6,316 nt of DNA from AC-32 sp045806105 (GCA_045806105.1 JBJMJY010000053.1:1-6316); one strand, 5' to 3'. Shown: positions 1 through 5,632, counted from the stretch's first letter. The notes: generated by a model from the letters alone, not told the origin. Made by a program: numbers and translations.

Positions 1-95
1 AGTCGGTCGTGTCCCAGCACGAGCACTACTGGGTGGTGCGGAAGCACGGCGAGGCTGGAGAGTTCGTCGAGCACCTCGACCCGCGCTCTCGCTAG
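1..95 (+). CDS. 3' end of an unidentified protein (partial)
   Basis: An open frame beginning at base 3 runs to a TAG stop at 93-95 and encodes the last 30 residues of a protein that starts before the window. It contains the stretch SQHEHYWVVRKHGEAGEF and ends in LDPRSR. Almost every codon ends in G or C, as in the sure genes of the window, which supports real coding. The tail is hydrophilic with no membrane segment. I do not recognise the family from so short a piece, so no function is assigned. It lies 74 bp upstream of the repressor gene. The promoter and operator between them suggest that it belongs to a separate transcription unit. Confidence 0.6.
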   Translation, partial: SVVSQHEHYWVVRKHGEAGEFVEHLDPRSR

Positions 96-133
96 CGGCT
101 GCTCGGCAGCACCGAGTCTCTGCTTGAACTCGC

Positions 134-162
134 TTGACGAGCGTCCCGCGATCTGCAATACT
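134..162 (+). promoter_or_regulatory. Predicted sigma-70-type promoter of the arsR-led operon
   Basis: TTGACG at 134-139 matches the -35 consensus TTGACA at 5 of 6 positions. After a 17-bp spacer, AATACT at 157-162 matches the -10 consensus at 4 of 6. Transcription would start at about 168-170, practically at the repressor's ATG (170-172). There is no Shine-Dalgarno sequence in front of that ATG, which fits a leaderless or nearly leaderless mRNA. The -10 box overlaps the left arm of the palindrome at 158-181, so a bound repressor would block RNA polymerase. The TTG inside the -35 box is also an in-frame start codon for a longer repressor, but reading it as part of the promoter explains more. 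Confidence 0.6.
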
Positions 163-181
163 GAACTCCATGGTTCAGTAT
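158..181. promoter_or_regulatory. Predicted ArsR-family operator (palindrome across the start codon)
   Basis: A perfect inverted repeat has left arm ATACTGAAC (158-166), spacer TCCATG (167-172) and right arm GTTCAGTAT (173-181). All nine pairs match. It covers the -10 box, the predicted transcription start and the first four codons of the repressor gene. The size and position suit a dimeric winged-helix ArsR-type repressor controlling its own gene. The right arm is exactly codons 2-4 (Val-Gln-Tyr), so the site is under both coding and binding constraint. I saw no second copy in the window. That the neighbouring ArsR protein binds here is inference. Confidence 0.7.
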
Positions 182-481
182 CAATCGACCGTCGACCGCG
201 CCTTCGCCGCCCTCGCCGACCCGACCCGTCGGGCCGTCCTCGAACGGCTGAGCGGCGGCAGCGCGACGATCAGCGAGCTCGCCGACCCCTTCGGCATGTC
301 CCTCACCGGGATGAAGAAGCACATCCGCCTGCTCGAGGACGCGGAGCTCGTCACGCCGGAGAAGATCGGCCGTGTTCGCAGATGCACGCTCGTGCCCTAT
401 GCCTTCGAAGGCATCAGCACGTGGCTGCAGCGGCTCGACCGCTTCGGGCAGGTTGTCGAACGAACGAAAGGAGCACGATGA
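170..481 (+). CDS. ArsR-family winged-helix transcriptional repressor
   Basis: A 103-residue DNA-binding protein, a normal length for the ArsR/SmtB family. The ALADPTRRAVLERL segment (residues 14-27) is the family's typical first helices. ISELADPFGMSLTGMKKHIRL (about 34-54) is the helix-turn-helix, followed by the wing (EKIGRVRRCTL, 64-74) and a C-terminal helix with the usual WLQRLDRF pattern (85-92). The metal-binding CxC motif of true arsenic and cadmium sensors is absent; Cys72 is the only cysteine. It therefore belongs to the non-metal branch commonly found beside AHSA1-like genes. I chose ATG at 170 because the protein aligns from there and because the promoter and operator fit. TTG at 134 would add 12 unlikely residues. 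The stop overlaps the next start (ATGA), so the two proteins are probably made together. Likely role: autorepressor of the cluster; inducer unknown. Confidence 0.88.
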   Translation: MVQYQSTVDRAFAALADPTRRAVLERLSGGSATISELADPFGMSLTGMKKHIRLLEDAELVTPEKIGRVRRCTLVPYAFEGISTWLQRLDRFGQVVERTKGAR

Positions 482-924
482 ACACCACGACCGTCACCAC
501 CCCGAACGAGCTCGAGATCCGCGTCGAGCGGCTCTTCGACGCGCCGCGCGAGCACGTCTTCTCCGTCTGGACGGATCCGGAGCTGATCCCGGAGTGGTGG
601 GGCGACGGCACCGTCGTCGAGGAGATGGAGGTCCGTGCCGGCGGCACCTACCGGTTCCGAACCGCCTTCGGCCTCGTCGAGGGCGAGTTCCGCGAGGTCG
701 AGCCACCCGAGCGCCTCGTGCAGACGTTCCAGAATCACCTGCAGACGCTCGAGTTCGAGGATCTCGGCGAGCAGACGAAGCTGACGCAGACGATGCGCTT
801 CGAGACGAGCGAGCAGCGGGACACCACGATGCAGTACGGCGTCGAGGAGGGCGCGAAGCAGGGCTTCGCGCGGGTCGACGCGCTGCTGGAGAAGATCGCG
901 GAAAGAATGGAGGCGCGACAGTGA
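478..924 (+). CDS. AHSA1-like SRPBCC domain protein (COG3832 type)
   Basis: A 148-residue cytosolic protein of the START/Bet v1-like (SRPBCC) fold, which forms a hydrophobic ligand cavity. Family signatures are visible in order: ELEIRVERLFDAPREHVFSVWTDPE (residues 11-35), EWWG (39-42), EVRAGGTYRFR (51-61), a G-x-F-R-E-V-x-P-P-E-R-L-V block (69-81), and the helix-forming end with MQYGVEEGAKQGF (118-130). The name comes from similarity to activator of Hsp90 ATPase; in bacteria the ligand or reaction is usually unknown. An AAAGGAG ribosome binding site at 467-473 precedes the ATG, which overlaps the repressor stop by 4 bp. The segment after LVQTF (80-84) looks several residues shorter than in relatives I remember, losing the usual bulge before the LEFEDLGEQTKL strand. 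A role as the target or effector of the ArsR partner is inferred from context. Confidence 0.87.
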   Translation: MNTTTVTTPNELEIRVERLFDAPREHVFSVWTDPELIPEWWGDGTVVEEMEVRAGGTYRFRTAFGLVEGEFREVEPPERLVQTFQNHLQTLEFEDLGEQTKLTQTMRFETSEQRDTTMQYGVEEGAKQGFARVDALLEKIAERMEARQ

Positions 925-1337
925 CGCGTTCAGCCTCCGGTGAAGGGGAATCGGCATCCGAGCTGATCAGCAAGAGGATCAGCGAGCTGGGCGACTGGCG
1001 TGGGAGGACTCTCTCGAGAGTGCGAGAGCTCATCAAAGAGGCCGACCCGGAGATCGTCGAGGAGTGGAAATGGGCGAAGGCCTCGTCTCCGGGGACCCCC
1101 GTCTGGTCTCACAACGGCCTTGTCTGCACGGGCGAGGCCTACAAGAACGTCGTAAAGCTCACCTTCGGCAAAGGAGCTTCTCTGAAGGACCCGGCGCGTC
1201 TGTTCAACTCCAGCCTCGGCGGGAACGTCCGGCGCGCGATCGACATTCGCGAAGGGGAGGAGATAAACGAACCTGCCCTCAGAGAGCTCATCCGCGAGGC
1301 CGTAGCGCTAAATCTCGACAGCATGTCGTCTGCCTGA
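921..1337 (+). CDS. DUF1801 domain protein (first copy)
   Basis: A 138-residue soluble protein of the DUF1801/YdhG-like family, whose biochemical function is not established; some members are labelled iron chaperones because they resemble the frataxin-like protein of Bacillus. Typical features are the helix WRGRTLSRVRELIKEADPEIVEEWKW (residues 26-51), then PVWSHNGLVCTGEAYKNVVKLTF (61-83), KGASLKDPARLFNSSL (85-100) and a final helix with EPALRELIREAVALN (118-132). I chose GTG at 921 because a GGAGG ribosome binding site lies at 909-913, 7 bp upstream, and because GTGA overlaps the previous stop by 4 bp. The start can be placed only here without breaking the coupling. It is the third gene of the cascade begun by the repressor. 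A 51-bp gap with no visible terminator follows, so transcription may continue into the hydrolase. Confidence 0.85.
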   Translation: MTRSASGEGESASELISKRISELGDWRGRTLSRVRELIKEADPEIVEEWKWAKASSPGTPVWSHNGLVCTGEAYKNVVKLTFGKGASLKDPARLFNSSLGGNVRRAIDIREGEEINEPALRELIREAVALNLDSMSSA

Positions 1338-1388
1338 GCTGTACGCGAAGCCCAAGAGTCGTGAGGTAGAGCGAACCTGGCCGAGCGG

Positions 1389-2249
1389 ATGATCGAAGCG
1401 AACGGCGCCGAGCTCTGCACAGAGCAGTTCGGCGACCCTGAAGACCCGCCGATTCTCTTGGTGATGGGGATCGGCGGGTCGATGCTCTGGTGGGAGGAGG
1501 GCTTCTGCCGGATGCTCGCCGAAGGCGGCCGGCTCGTGATCCGCTACGACCATCGCGACACCGGCCGCTCGGTGAACTATGAGCCGGGAGCCCCCGAGTA
1601 CACGGGCACCGACCTCGTCGCCGACGCCGTCGGCGTGCTCGACGCCTATGGGATCCCGGCCGCGCACGTGGTCGGCGTCTCAGCGGGCGGGGCCTTCGCG
1701 CAGCTGCTCGCCCTCGCCTTCCCGAACCGCGTCCTCTCGCTCGTCCTCATCAGCACGTCTCCCGCCACGCCGGGTGAGCGTCGGCTTCCGCCGCCGACCG
1801 AGGCCTATGGGCGGTTCCTGGCAACCGCGGACGTGGACTGGTCCGATCGGGAATCGGTCATCGACTACCTCGTCGGCTATTCGCAGATGCTCGCCGGGGG
1901 CGAGCGTCTCTTCGACGAGACCGCTGCCCATGAGCTCGTCCGTCGCGACGTCGAGCGCGCCCACAACATCGCGGCCTCCGAGAACCATGCAGCGCTCCCC
2001 GAGGGCGAGGGAACGCACGCGCCCTTGTCCTCGATCGCCGTCCCGACGCTGGTGATCCATGGCACCGCGGACCCGATGTTCCCGCTCGAGCACGGGCAGG
2101 CGGTAGCCGAGGAGATCCCAGGCGCAAGGCTGCTGACGCTGGAGGGAGCCGGCCACGGCGTTGACCGAGCCGACTGGGAGACCATCGTCCGAGCGATCCT
2201 CGGGCACACCTCCACGAGAGATGGAGACACCACGACATCCAGGAGCTGA
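1389..2249 (+). CDS. RdmC-like alpha/beta hydrolase (esterase-type)
   Basis: A 286-residue soluble enzyme of the alpha/beta hydrolase fold, full length for the family. The oxyanion-hole loop is MGIGGS (residues 26-31), followed by the RYDHRDTGRS strand-turn (52-61) seen in aclacinomycin methylesterase RdmC and related proteins. The nucleophile elbow GVSAGG places the catalytic Ser at 98; HGTADPMFP gives Asp228 and GAGHG gives His256, so the triad is complete. A lid region lies at about 130-210. It should hydrolyse an ester or similar bond. The natural substrate cannot be read from sequence, and there is no polyketide cluster here to support a true RdmC role. The ATG at 1389 has only a weak ribosome binding site; an in-frame TGA at 1362-1364 excludes a much longer form. 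The stop is 3 bp before the next gene, whose ribosome binding site lies inside this gene's last codons. Confidence 0.88.
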   Translation: MIEANGAELCTEQFGDPEDPPILLVMGIGGSMLWWEEGFCRMLAEGGRLVIRYDHRDTGRSVNYEPGAPEYTGTDLVADAVGVLDAYGIPAAHVVGVSAGGAFAQLLALAFPNRVLSLVLISTSPATPGERRLPPPTEAYGRFLATADVDWSDRESVIDYLVGYSQMLAGGERLFDETAAHELVRRDVERAHNIAASENHAALPEGEGTHAPLSSIAVPTLVIHGTADPMFPLEHGQAVAEEIPGARLLTLEGAGHGVDRADWETIVRAILGHTSTRDGDTTTSRS

Positions 2250-2252
2250 TCG

Positions 2253-2750
2253 ATGGCTGACAGAAGACCTCGAAAGAAGGACACGAAGACGTCCGCCAAG
2301 AGCACCATCGGGACCGACAAGAGGTCGAAGGGATTCACGGAGGAGGAACGGGCCGCGATGAAGGAGCGCGCCCAAGAGCTGAAGGCCGAAGCACGCCGCG
2401 GCCCGCGCACCGGTAAGGCGGATGGCGAGAGAGACGTGCTCGCGAAGATCGCGGAGATGCCGGAACCGGATCGCGCCATCGCCGAGCGGGTCCACGCGAT
2501 CGTCAAGGCCAGCGCTCCGGCGCTCTCGCCGAGGACCTGGTACGGGATGCCCGCGTATGCCAAGGACGGCAAGGTCGTCTGTTTCTTCCAGAGCGCGCAC
2601 AAGTTCAAGTCGAGGTACGCGACGTTCGGCTTCAACGACGCGGCGAACCTCGACGACGGCGCCATGTGGCCGACCTCCTTCGCGCTGAAGAAGCTGACCC
2701 CCAAGGAAGAGGCGAGGATCGGCGGGCTCGTGAAGAAAGCGGTGAGCTGA
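2253..2750 (+). CDS. DUF1801 domain protein with Lys/Arg-rich N-terminus (second copy)
   Basis: A 165-residue soluble protein. Residues 1-55 are strongly basic and polar (many Lys, Arg, Glu) and probably helical or disordered, including FTEEERAAMKERAQELKAEA (28-47). The DUF1801 fold follows: GERDVLAKIAEMPEPDRAIAERVHAIV (58-84), SPRTWYGMPAYAKDGKVVCFFQ (92-113), the aromatic strand KSRYATFGF (119-127) and the closing helix TPKEEARIGGLVKKAVS (149-165). The YGMPAY block is a hallmark of the YdhG/iron-chaperone-like branch, so this is a different subfamily from the copy at 921-1337. Function is not known. The ATG at 2253 is fixed by AGGAG at 2241-2245 with a 7-bp spacing. It lies 3 bp after the hydrolase stop, so the two are almost surely cotranscribed. 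A palindromic hairpin follows about 20 bp after the stop. Confidence 0.87.
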   Translation: MADRRPRKKDTKTSAKSTIGTDKRSKGFTEEERAAMKERAQELKAEARRGPRTGKADGERDVLAKIAEMPEPDRAIAERVHAIVKASAPALSPRTWYGMPAYAKDGKVVCFFQSAHKFKSRYATFGFNDAANLDDGAMWPTSFALKKLTPKEEARIGGLVKKAVS

Positions 2751-2770
2751 GGACTGATCTCGCCACTGAC

Positions 2771-2784
2771 CCCGCCTAGGCGGG
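2771..2784 (+). terminator. Palindromic hairpin after the plus-strand operon
   Basis: CCCGCCTAGGCGGG is a perfect 14-bp palindrome beginning 20 bp after the stop of the second DUF1801 gene. As RNA it would fold into a GC-only 5-bp stem with a CUAG loop. No T-run follows on either strand, so it is not a classic intrinsic terminator. GC-rich bacteria often have such tail-less hairpins between convergent genes. A protein-binding site is the other possibility. Confidence 0.4.
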
Positions 2785-2802
2785 ATCGTCGGTCGGGACG
2801 AG

Positions 2803-2819
2803 GCTCGCGAAACGCGAGC
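2803..2819 (-). terminator. Hairpin just after cydB (possible terminator)
   Basis: GCTCGCG (2803-2809), AAA (2810-2812) and CGCGAGC (2813-2819) form a perfect 7-bp GC-rich stem with a 3-nt loop. It sits 3 bp downstream of the cydB stop codon, the right place to end the cydAB message. No T-run follows on the minus strand (the next bases read CTCGTCCCG), so termination strength is uncertain. Together with 2771-2784 it fills most of the 72-bp convergent gap. Confidence 0.45.
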
Positions 2820-2822
2820 ACC

Positions 2823-4073
2823 TCATCCTTGATCTCGGCTGCGGTTCTTGACCGGGGCTGGCAGAAGATCGGGTGGAAGAGCGGCCGGAAACGCGGCGAC
2901 AATGAAGGCGAAGAGGCAGAAGACGCCGAGCGTATGCGCCCAGGCTGCGTCGGCGACGGTGAGGAATCCGATCCCGGCCGCGAAGCAAGCGATCGCGACC
3001 CGCGGCAGCAGCCCTGGTGCCAGGGCGGTGAGCAGAGAGCGCGCCTGGACCGGCCGGTCGACCACGCTCTTGCCACGGCCGAGGTCTCCGCCGAGCACGA
3101 GTCGGAAGAGCAGCGCGAGCGAGGGGAAGAGGATCGCCGCTCCCACGAGCACGGCGACGGTCACGGCCACGAGGGTGTCTCGGCTTGCGGCCGCCTCTCG
3201 GACTGTCAATCCCTCGAGGAAGACCGGCGCTTGCGCGAGCGCCCAGCCGGCGATGATCGCGGCGACGGCGAGCGCCGCGGTGTAGCGGGATGCCTCGTAG
3301 CGCTTCCACCAGACGAGCGCGAGCGTCGCGCAGCCGGCGACGATCGAGGAGATCAGGCCGATCAGGCCCCTGCCCTCGACGAGACCGTGGTAGAGCGGCT
3401 GCGCGTCGGAGCGCAACACGGCCACGCCGGCGAGCGCGATCGCCCCGCTGACGAGACCGGCCGCGAGCGCGCGGGTGCGGAACTTCCGCTCGAGCCGCGG
3501 TTCGCCCAGCCGGGCGGCGTCCGCGCAGAGGAAGACGGCGGCAAGGTACGCGGCGGTCACGACGGCGAGGACGCCGATCAGAAGCGAGGTCGGGTTGAGC
3601 CAGCTCGAGAACTGGTCGCCGGCGGCGTTCCCGACCGGAACGCGGCGCGAAGCGATCCCGCCGATCGCGGCGCCGAGCGCGAATGGGGTCAGGATCGAGG
3701 AGAGGGCGAAGGCGGTGTCGATCGCGCTCAGTTCCCGCATCGTCGACGCGCCGGCGCGCAGGGCGTAGGCGGTGCCGCGGAAGATGATCCCGACCGCGGC
3801 GATGAAGAGCGGGATCGAGAGCGTCGAGGCGATCGAGCCGAACGCGCTCGGATAGGCGGTCCAGACGACGGTCAGGACGAAGATGAGCCAGACGTGGTTC
3901 GCCTCCCAGACGGGGCCCATCGCCTGGTGGGCATGGTCGCGGATCGAGGCGGCCTCGGGGCCTTTCCCCGCCGTCAGCTGCCACCATCCGGCGCCGAAGT
4001 CGGCGCCCGCAAGGACTGCGTAAAAGGCGAGCCCGATGAGCGCGAGTAGCAGCGGCAGCGCGTAGAGAGGCAC
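2823..4073 (-). CDS. cydB: Cytochrome bd quinol oxidase subunit II (CydB), C-terminally extended
   Basis: Membrane subunit of the terminal oxidase that passes quinol electrons to oxygen; CydB packs against the haem-bearing CydA. It has 416 residues, against roughly 330-380 for most CydB. The first helix ends in GADFGAGWW (residues 23-31), followed by the conserved GPVWEANHVWLIF (53-65), where E. coli has HWDGNQVWLI. I count about nine hydrophobic helices up to about 328 (near 3-23, 60-77, 83-105, 118-140, 163-185, 203-221, 234-256, 263-285, 301-328). A basic linker and about two further helices (about 348-372 and 379-400) then form an unusual C-terminal extension. The start is GTG at 4073, with GAGGAG at 4087-4082 on the minus strand 8 bp upstream and inside the end of cydA. 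The gene begins 2 bp after the cydA stop, so the two are cotranscribed and probably translated together. Confidence 0.92.
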   Translation of the reverse strand: MPLYALPLLLALIGLAFYAVLAGADFGAGWWQLTAGKGPEAASIRDHAHQAMGPVWEANHVWLIFVLTVVWTAYPSAFGSIASTLSIPLFIAAVGIIFRGTAYALRAGASTMRELSAIDTAFALSSILTPFALGAAIGGIASRRVPVGNAAGDQFSSWLNPTSLLIGVLAVVTAAYLAAVFLCADAARLGEPRLERKFRTRALAAGLVSGAIALAGVAVLRSDAQPLYHGLVEGRGLIGLISSIVAGCATLALVWWKRYEASRYTAALAVAAIIAGWALAQAPVFLEGLTVREAAASRDTLVAVTVAVLVGAAILFPSLALLFRLVLGGDLGRGKSVVDRPVQARSLLTALAPGLLPRVAIACFAAGIGFLTVADAAWAHTLGVFCLFAFIVAAFPAALPPDLLPAPVKNRSRDQG

Positions 4074-4075
4074 GA

Positions 4076-5443
4076 TCAGGGCTCCTCGGCGGTGACGGGT
4101 GCCGGATCGAGTGGAGCGCGGGCGAGGCGACGAAGAATCCAGGCAACCGCGAGCGCAAGCGCGAGGTAGACGAGCGCGAGCGTCGCGTAGCCGACCGGGA
4201 TGCCGCCGGCGCCGGTGACGGCCTCGGAGGTTCGCATCACCCGGTAGACGACCCAGGGTTGGCGCCCGACCTCGGTCGTCACCCAGCCGCAGATCAGCGC
4301 CACGACCGAGAGCGGCCCTGCCACGACTAGCGCGCGGTAGAACCAGGGCGACTCCGGTAGCCGCTTGCGCCGCCAGCGGACCGCGAGAAAGGCAACGCTG
4401 AGCAGGGCGAGCAGCGTCCCGATCCCGACCATCGTCTGAAAGGCGATGCGGACGACGTTGACGGGCGGGCGCTCGTCCGCCCGCACGGCGTCGAGGCCGG
4501 CGACGCGCGCGTTCGGGTCGTGGTAAGCGAGCAGGGAAAGCAACCGCGGGATGGGGATCCCGTACTCGACCCGGCCATCGCGGTACCAGCCGAGCAGGTG
4601 CACGGGCGCGCCCTGTCTCGTCTCGCGGAGCCCTTCGAAGGCAGCGAGCTTGGTCGGCTGTGCGCGGGCCACCTCACGCCCGTTCCAGTCGCCGACGAGC
4701 ACCTGCACCGGCGCACAGAGCGCGGCGACGGCGAGCGGGATCGCGAGCGCGGTGCGCTCGTAGCGGCCCCAGCGCCCGCGCAGGCGCGCGGCCGCATAGG
4801 CGGCCGCGACGAGGAAGCCGGTAACCATGTAGCCGGCCAGATACATGTGCACGAGCTCGTGCCAGAAGTAGCTGTTGCCAAAGAGCGCTTGGACGGGATG
4901 CACATCGACCGCTTTGCCCTCGCGTAGATGGAACCCGGTCGGGTGGTTCATCCAGCCGTTGACCGAGATCACCGTCAGGGAGCCGGTGAAGCCGGCGATC
5001 GCGATCGGGATGCCGCTGGCGAAGTGGGCGCGGGGAGAGAGCCGGTCCCAGCCGTAGATGTAGATGCCGATGAAGATCGCCTCCATGAAGAAGGAGAAAC
5101 CCTCGATCGCGAAGCCGAGGCCGAAGACGCTGCCGAAGCTGGCGGTGAAGGCGGGCCACAGGAGGCCCATCTCGAAACTGAGGATCGTCCCAGTCACGAC
5201 CCCGGCGGCGAACAGGGCCGCCATCACCTTCGTCCACCGCCTCGCCAACGTCCGATAGAGCTCATCACCCGTGCGCAGAAAGAGCCACTCGACAAACAGC
5301 ACCAGTGCCGGGAAAGCGATCCCGAAGCAGACAAGCGGGATGTGCACCACGAAGGAGAGCGCCTGCATTTGCCTGGCCTGCAGGAGATAGTCCTGGTGCA
5401 CCTCAGCCAGCGGGGTGCTCGCTAGTAGAACGAGCTGGCTCAC
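4076..5443 (-). CDS. cydA: Cytochrome bd quinol oxidase subunit I (CydA), short Q-loop type
   Basis: Haem-carrying membrane subunit of cytochrome bd, which oxidises quinol and reduces oxygen to water without pumping protons. It has 455 residues and about nine helices. By comparison with E. coli, His34 matches H19, the glutamates in IEG and FFMEA (114, 121) match E99 and E107, His199 (VHMYLAGYMVTG) matches H186 and Met338 (TMVGIG) matches M393, the b558 ligands. Glu391 in GWVTTEVGRQPW matches E445. The Q-loop keeps GDWNGRE and PTKLAAFEG, with Lys265 and Glu270 matching quinol-binding K252 and E257. It lacks the long C-terminal Q-loop insert, so this is the short-loop class. Gln336 stands where E. 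coli has R391. The start is taken as GTG at 5443; GTG at 5401 is an alternative that would put the first haem histidine at residue 20. Neither has a strong ribosome binding site. cydB follows 2 bp downstream. Confidence 0.93.
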   Translation of the reverse strand: MSQLVLLASTPLAEVHQDYLLQARQMQALSFVVHIPLVCFGIAFPALVLFVEWLFLRTGDELYRTLARRWTKVMAALFAAGVVTGTILSFEMGLLWPAFTASFGSVFGLGFAIEGFSFFMEAIFIGIYIYGWDRLSPRAHFASGIPIAIAGFTGSLTVISVNGWMNHPTGFHLREGKAVDVHPVQALFGNSYFWHELVHMYLAGYMVTGFLVAAAYAAARLRGRWGRYERTALAIPLAVAALCAPVQVLVGDWNGREVARAQPTKLAAFEGLRETRQGAPVHLLGWYRDGRVEYGIPIPRLLSLLAYHDPNARVAGLDAVRADERPPVNVVRIAFQTMVGIGTLLALLSVAFLAVRWRRKRLPESPWFYRALVVAGPLSVVALICGWVTTEVGRQPWVVYRVMRTSEAVTGAGGIPVGYATLALVYLALALAVAWILRRLARAPLDPAPVTAEEP

Positions 5444-5564
5444 TTCTAAAAGCGTCTGTCGCCCGGTTGAGTTCGCACGTCCGCCATCCTGCCGAGTCTT
5501 AGAACCAGCCGGGACGCCTGGGAATGCGAGCAGCCGGCCGCGCGCCTAACGCGACTAGCAAAGC

Positions 5565-5632
5565 GCCGGCTATACCTGTGGTAGCCGACCTTTCGTGACC
5601 GAGGACGCCGGTTCGAAACCGACCCGGCTCCA
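5565..5632 (+). other. tRNA-like element, probably a degenerate tRNA or integration scar
   Basis: GGTTCGAAACC at 5610-5620 matches the universal tRNA T-arm (B-box) pattern, with a canonical TTCGAAA loop (5612-5618). CCGGC at 5624-5628, then T and CCA (5630-5632), reads like an acceptor 3' end. GCCGG at 5565-5569 pairs perfectly with it. Within a 7-bp acceptor alignment six pairs form, with a C-C mismatch at pair 6. A GGTAGCC segment (5580-5586) resembles the 3' side of a D-arm. Against a working tRNA: no 5-bp anticodon stem can be formed around 5587-5604, the T-stem has only three good pairs if the acceptor is drawn this way, and the total is only 68 nt. I read it as a relic or a remnant left by integration next to a tRNA. 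Chance similarity is not excluded. Confidence 0.33.
5567..5587. repeat. Inverted repeat upstream of cydA
   Basis: CGGCTA (5567-5572) and TAGCCG (5582-5587) form a perfect 6-bp inverted repeat around a 9-bp loop. With a 2-nt bulge it extends to 8 bp (GGTAGCCG pairing with CGGCTA plus CC). It lies about 125 bp upstream of the cydA start and overlaps the tRNA-like element, where it may simply be what is left of the D-arm. A regulator site for cydAB is possible, but I do not recognise it as a Rex, Fnr or ArcA box. Confidence 0.35.

Noticed and set aside
98..116. Small hairpins (GCTGC/GCAGC and CTCGG/CCGAG) after the first partial gene
   Set aside because: Stems of only 5 bp that exclude each other, with no T-run; too weak to call a terminator in GC-rich DNA.
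134..169. TTG start at 134 for a 12-residue longer ArsR protein
   Set aside because: The TTG is part of a good -35 box, the extra residues match nothing in the family, and the ATG at 170 fits the operator and the usual MVxY start.
372..920. N-terminal part of a 321-codon frame running through the AHSA1-like gene into DUF1801
   Set aside because: The first 183 codons are an Arg/Ala-rich out-of-frame reading; the real start is GTG 921 behind GGAGG.
1389..2249. True aclacinomycin methylesterase (rdmC) assignment
   Set aside because: Motifs are shared, but no anthracycline or polyketide genes are nearby, so only the family name is used.
2829..4049. Long plus-strand open frame of 406 codons opposite cydB
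   Set aside because: Antisense shadow caused by GC-rich codons; rich in Arg, Asp and Gly with no recognisable fold, while the minus strand encodes a clear CydB.
5446..5487. Short upstream ORF (13 codons, ATG GCG GAC...) ending just before the cydA GTG
   Set aside because: No convincing ribosome binding site and no regulatory peptide pattern; the longer frame containing it is a shadow.
5490..5535. Possible minus-strand promoter for cydA (TTCCCA - 17 bp - TAAGAC)
   Set aside because: Four of 6 and 3 of 6 matches only; listed for completeness, not supported.
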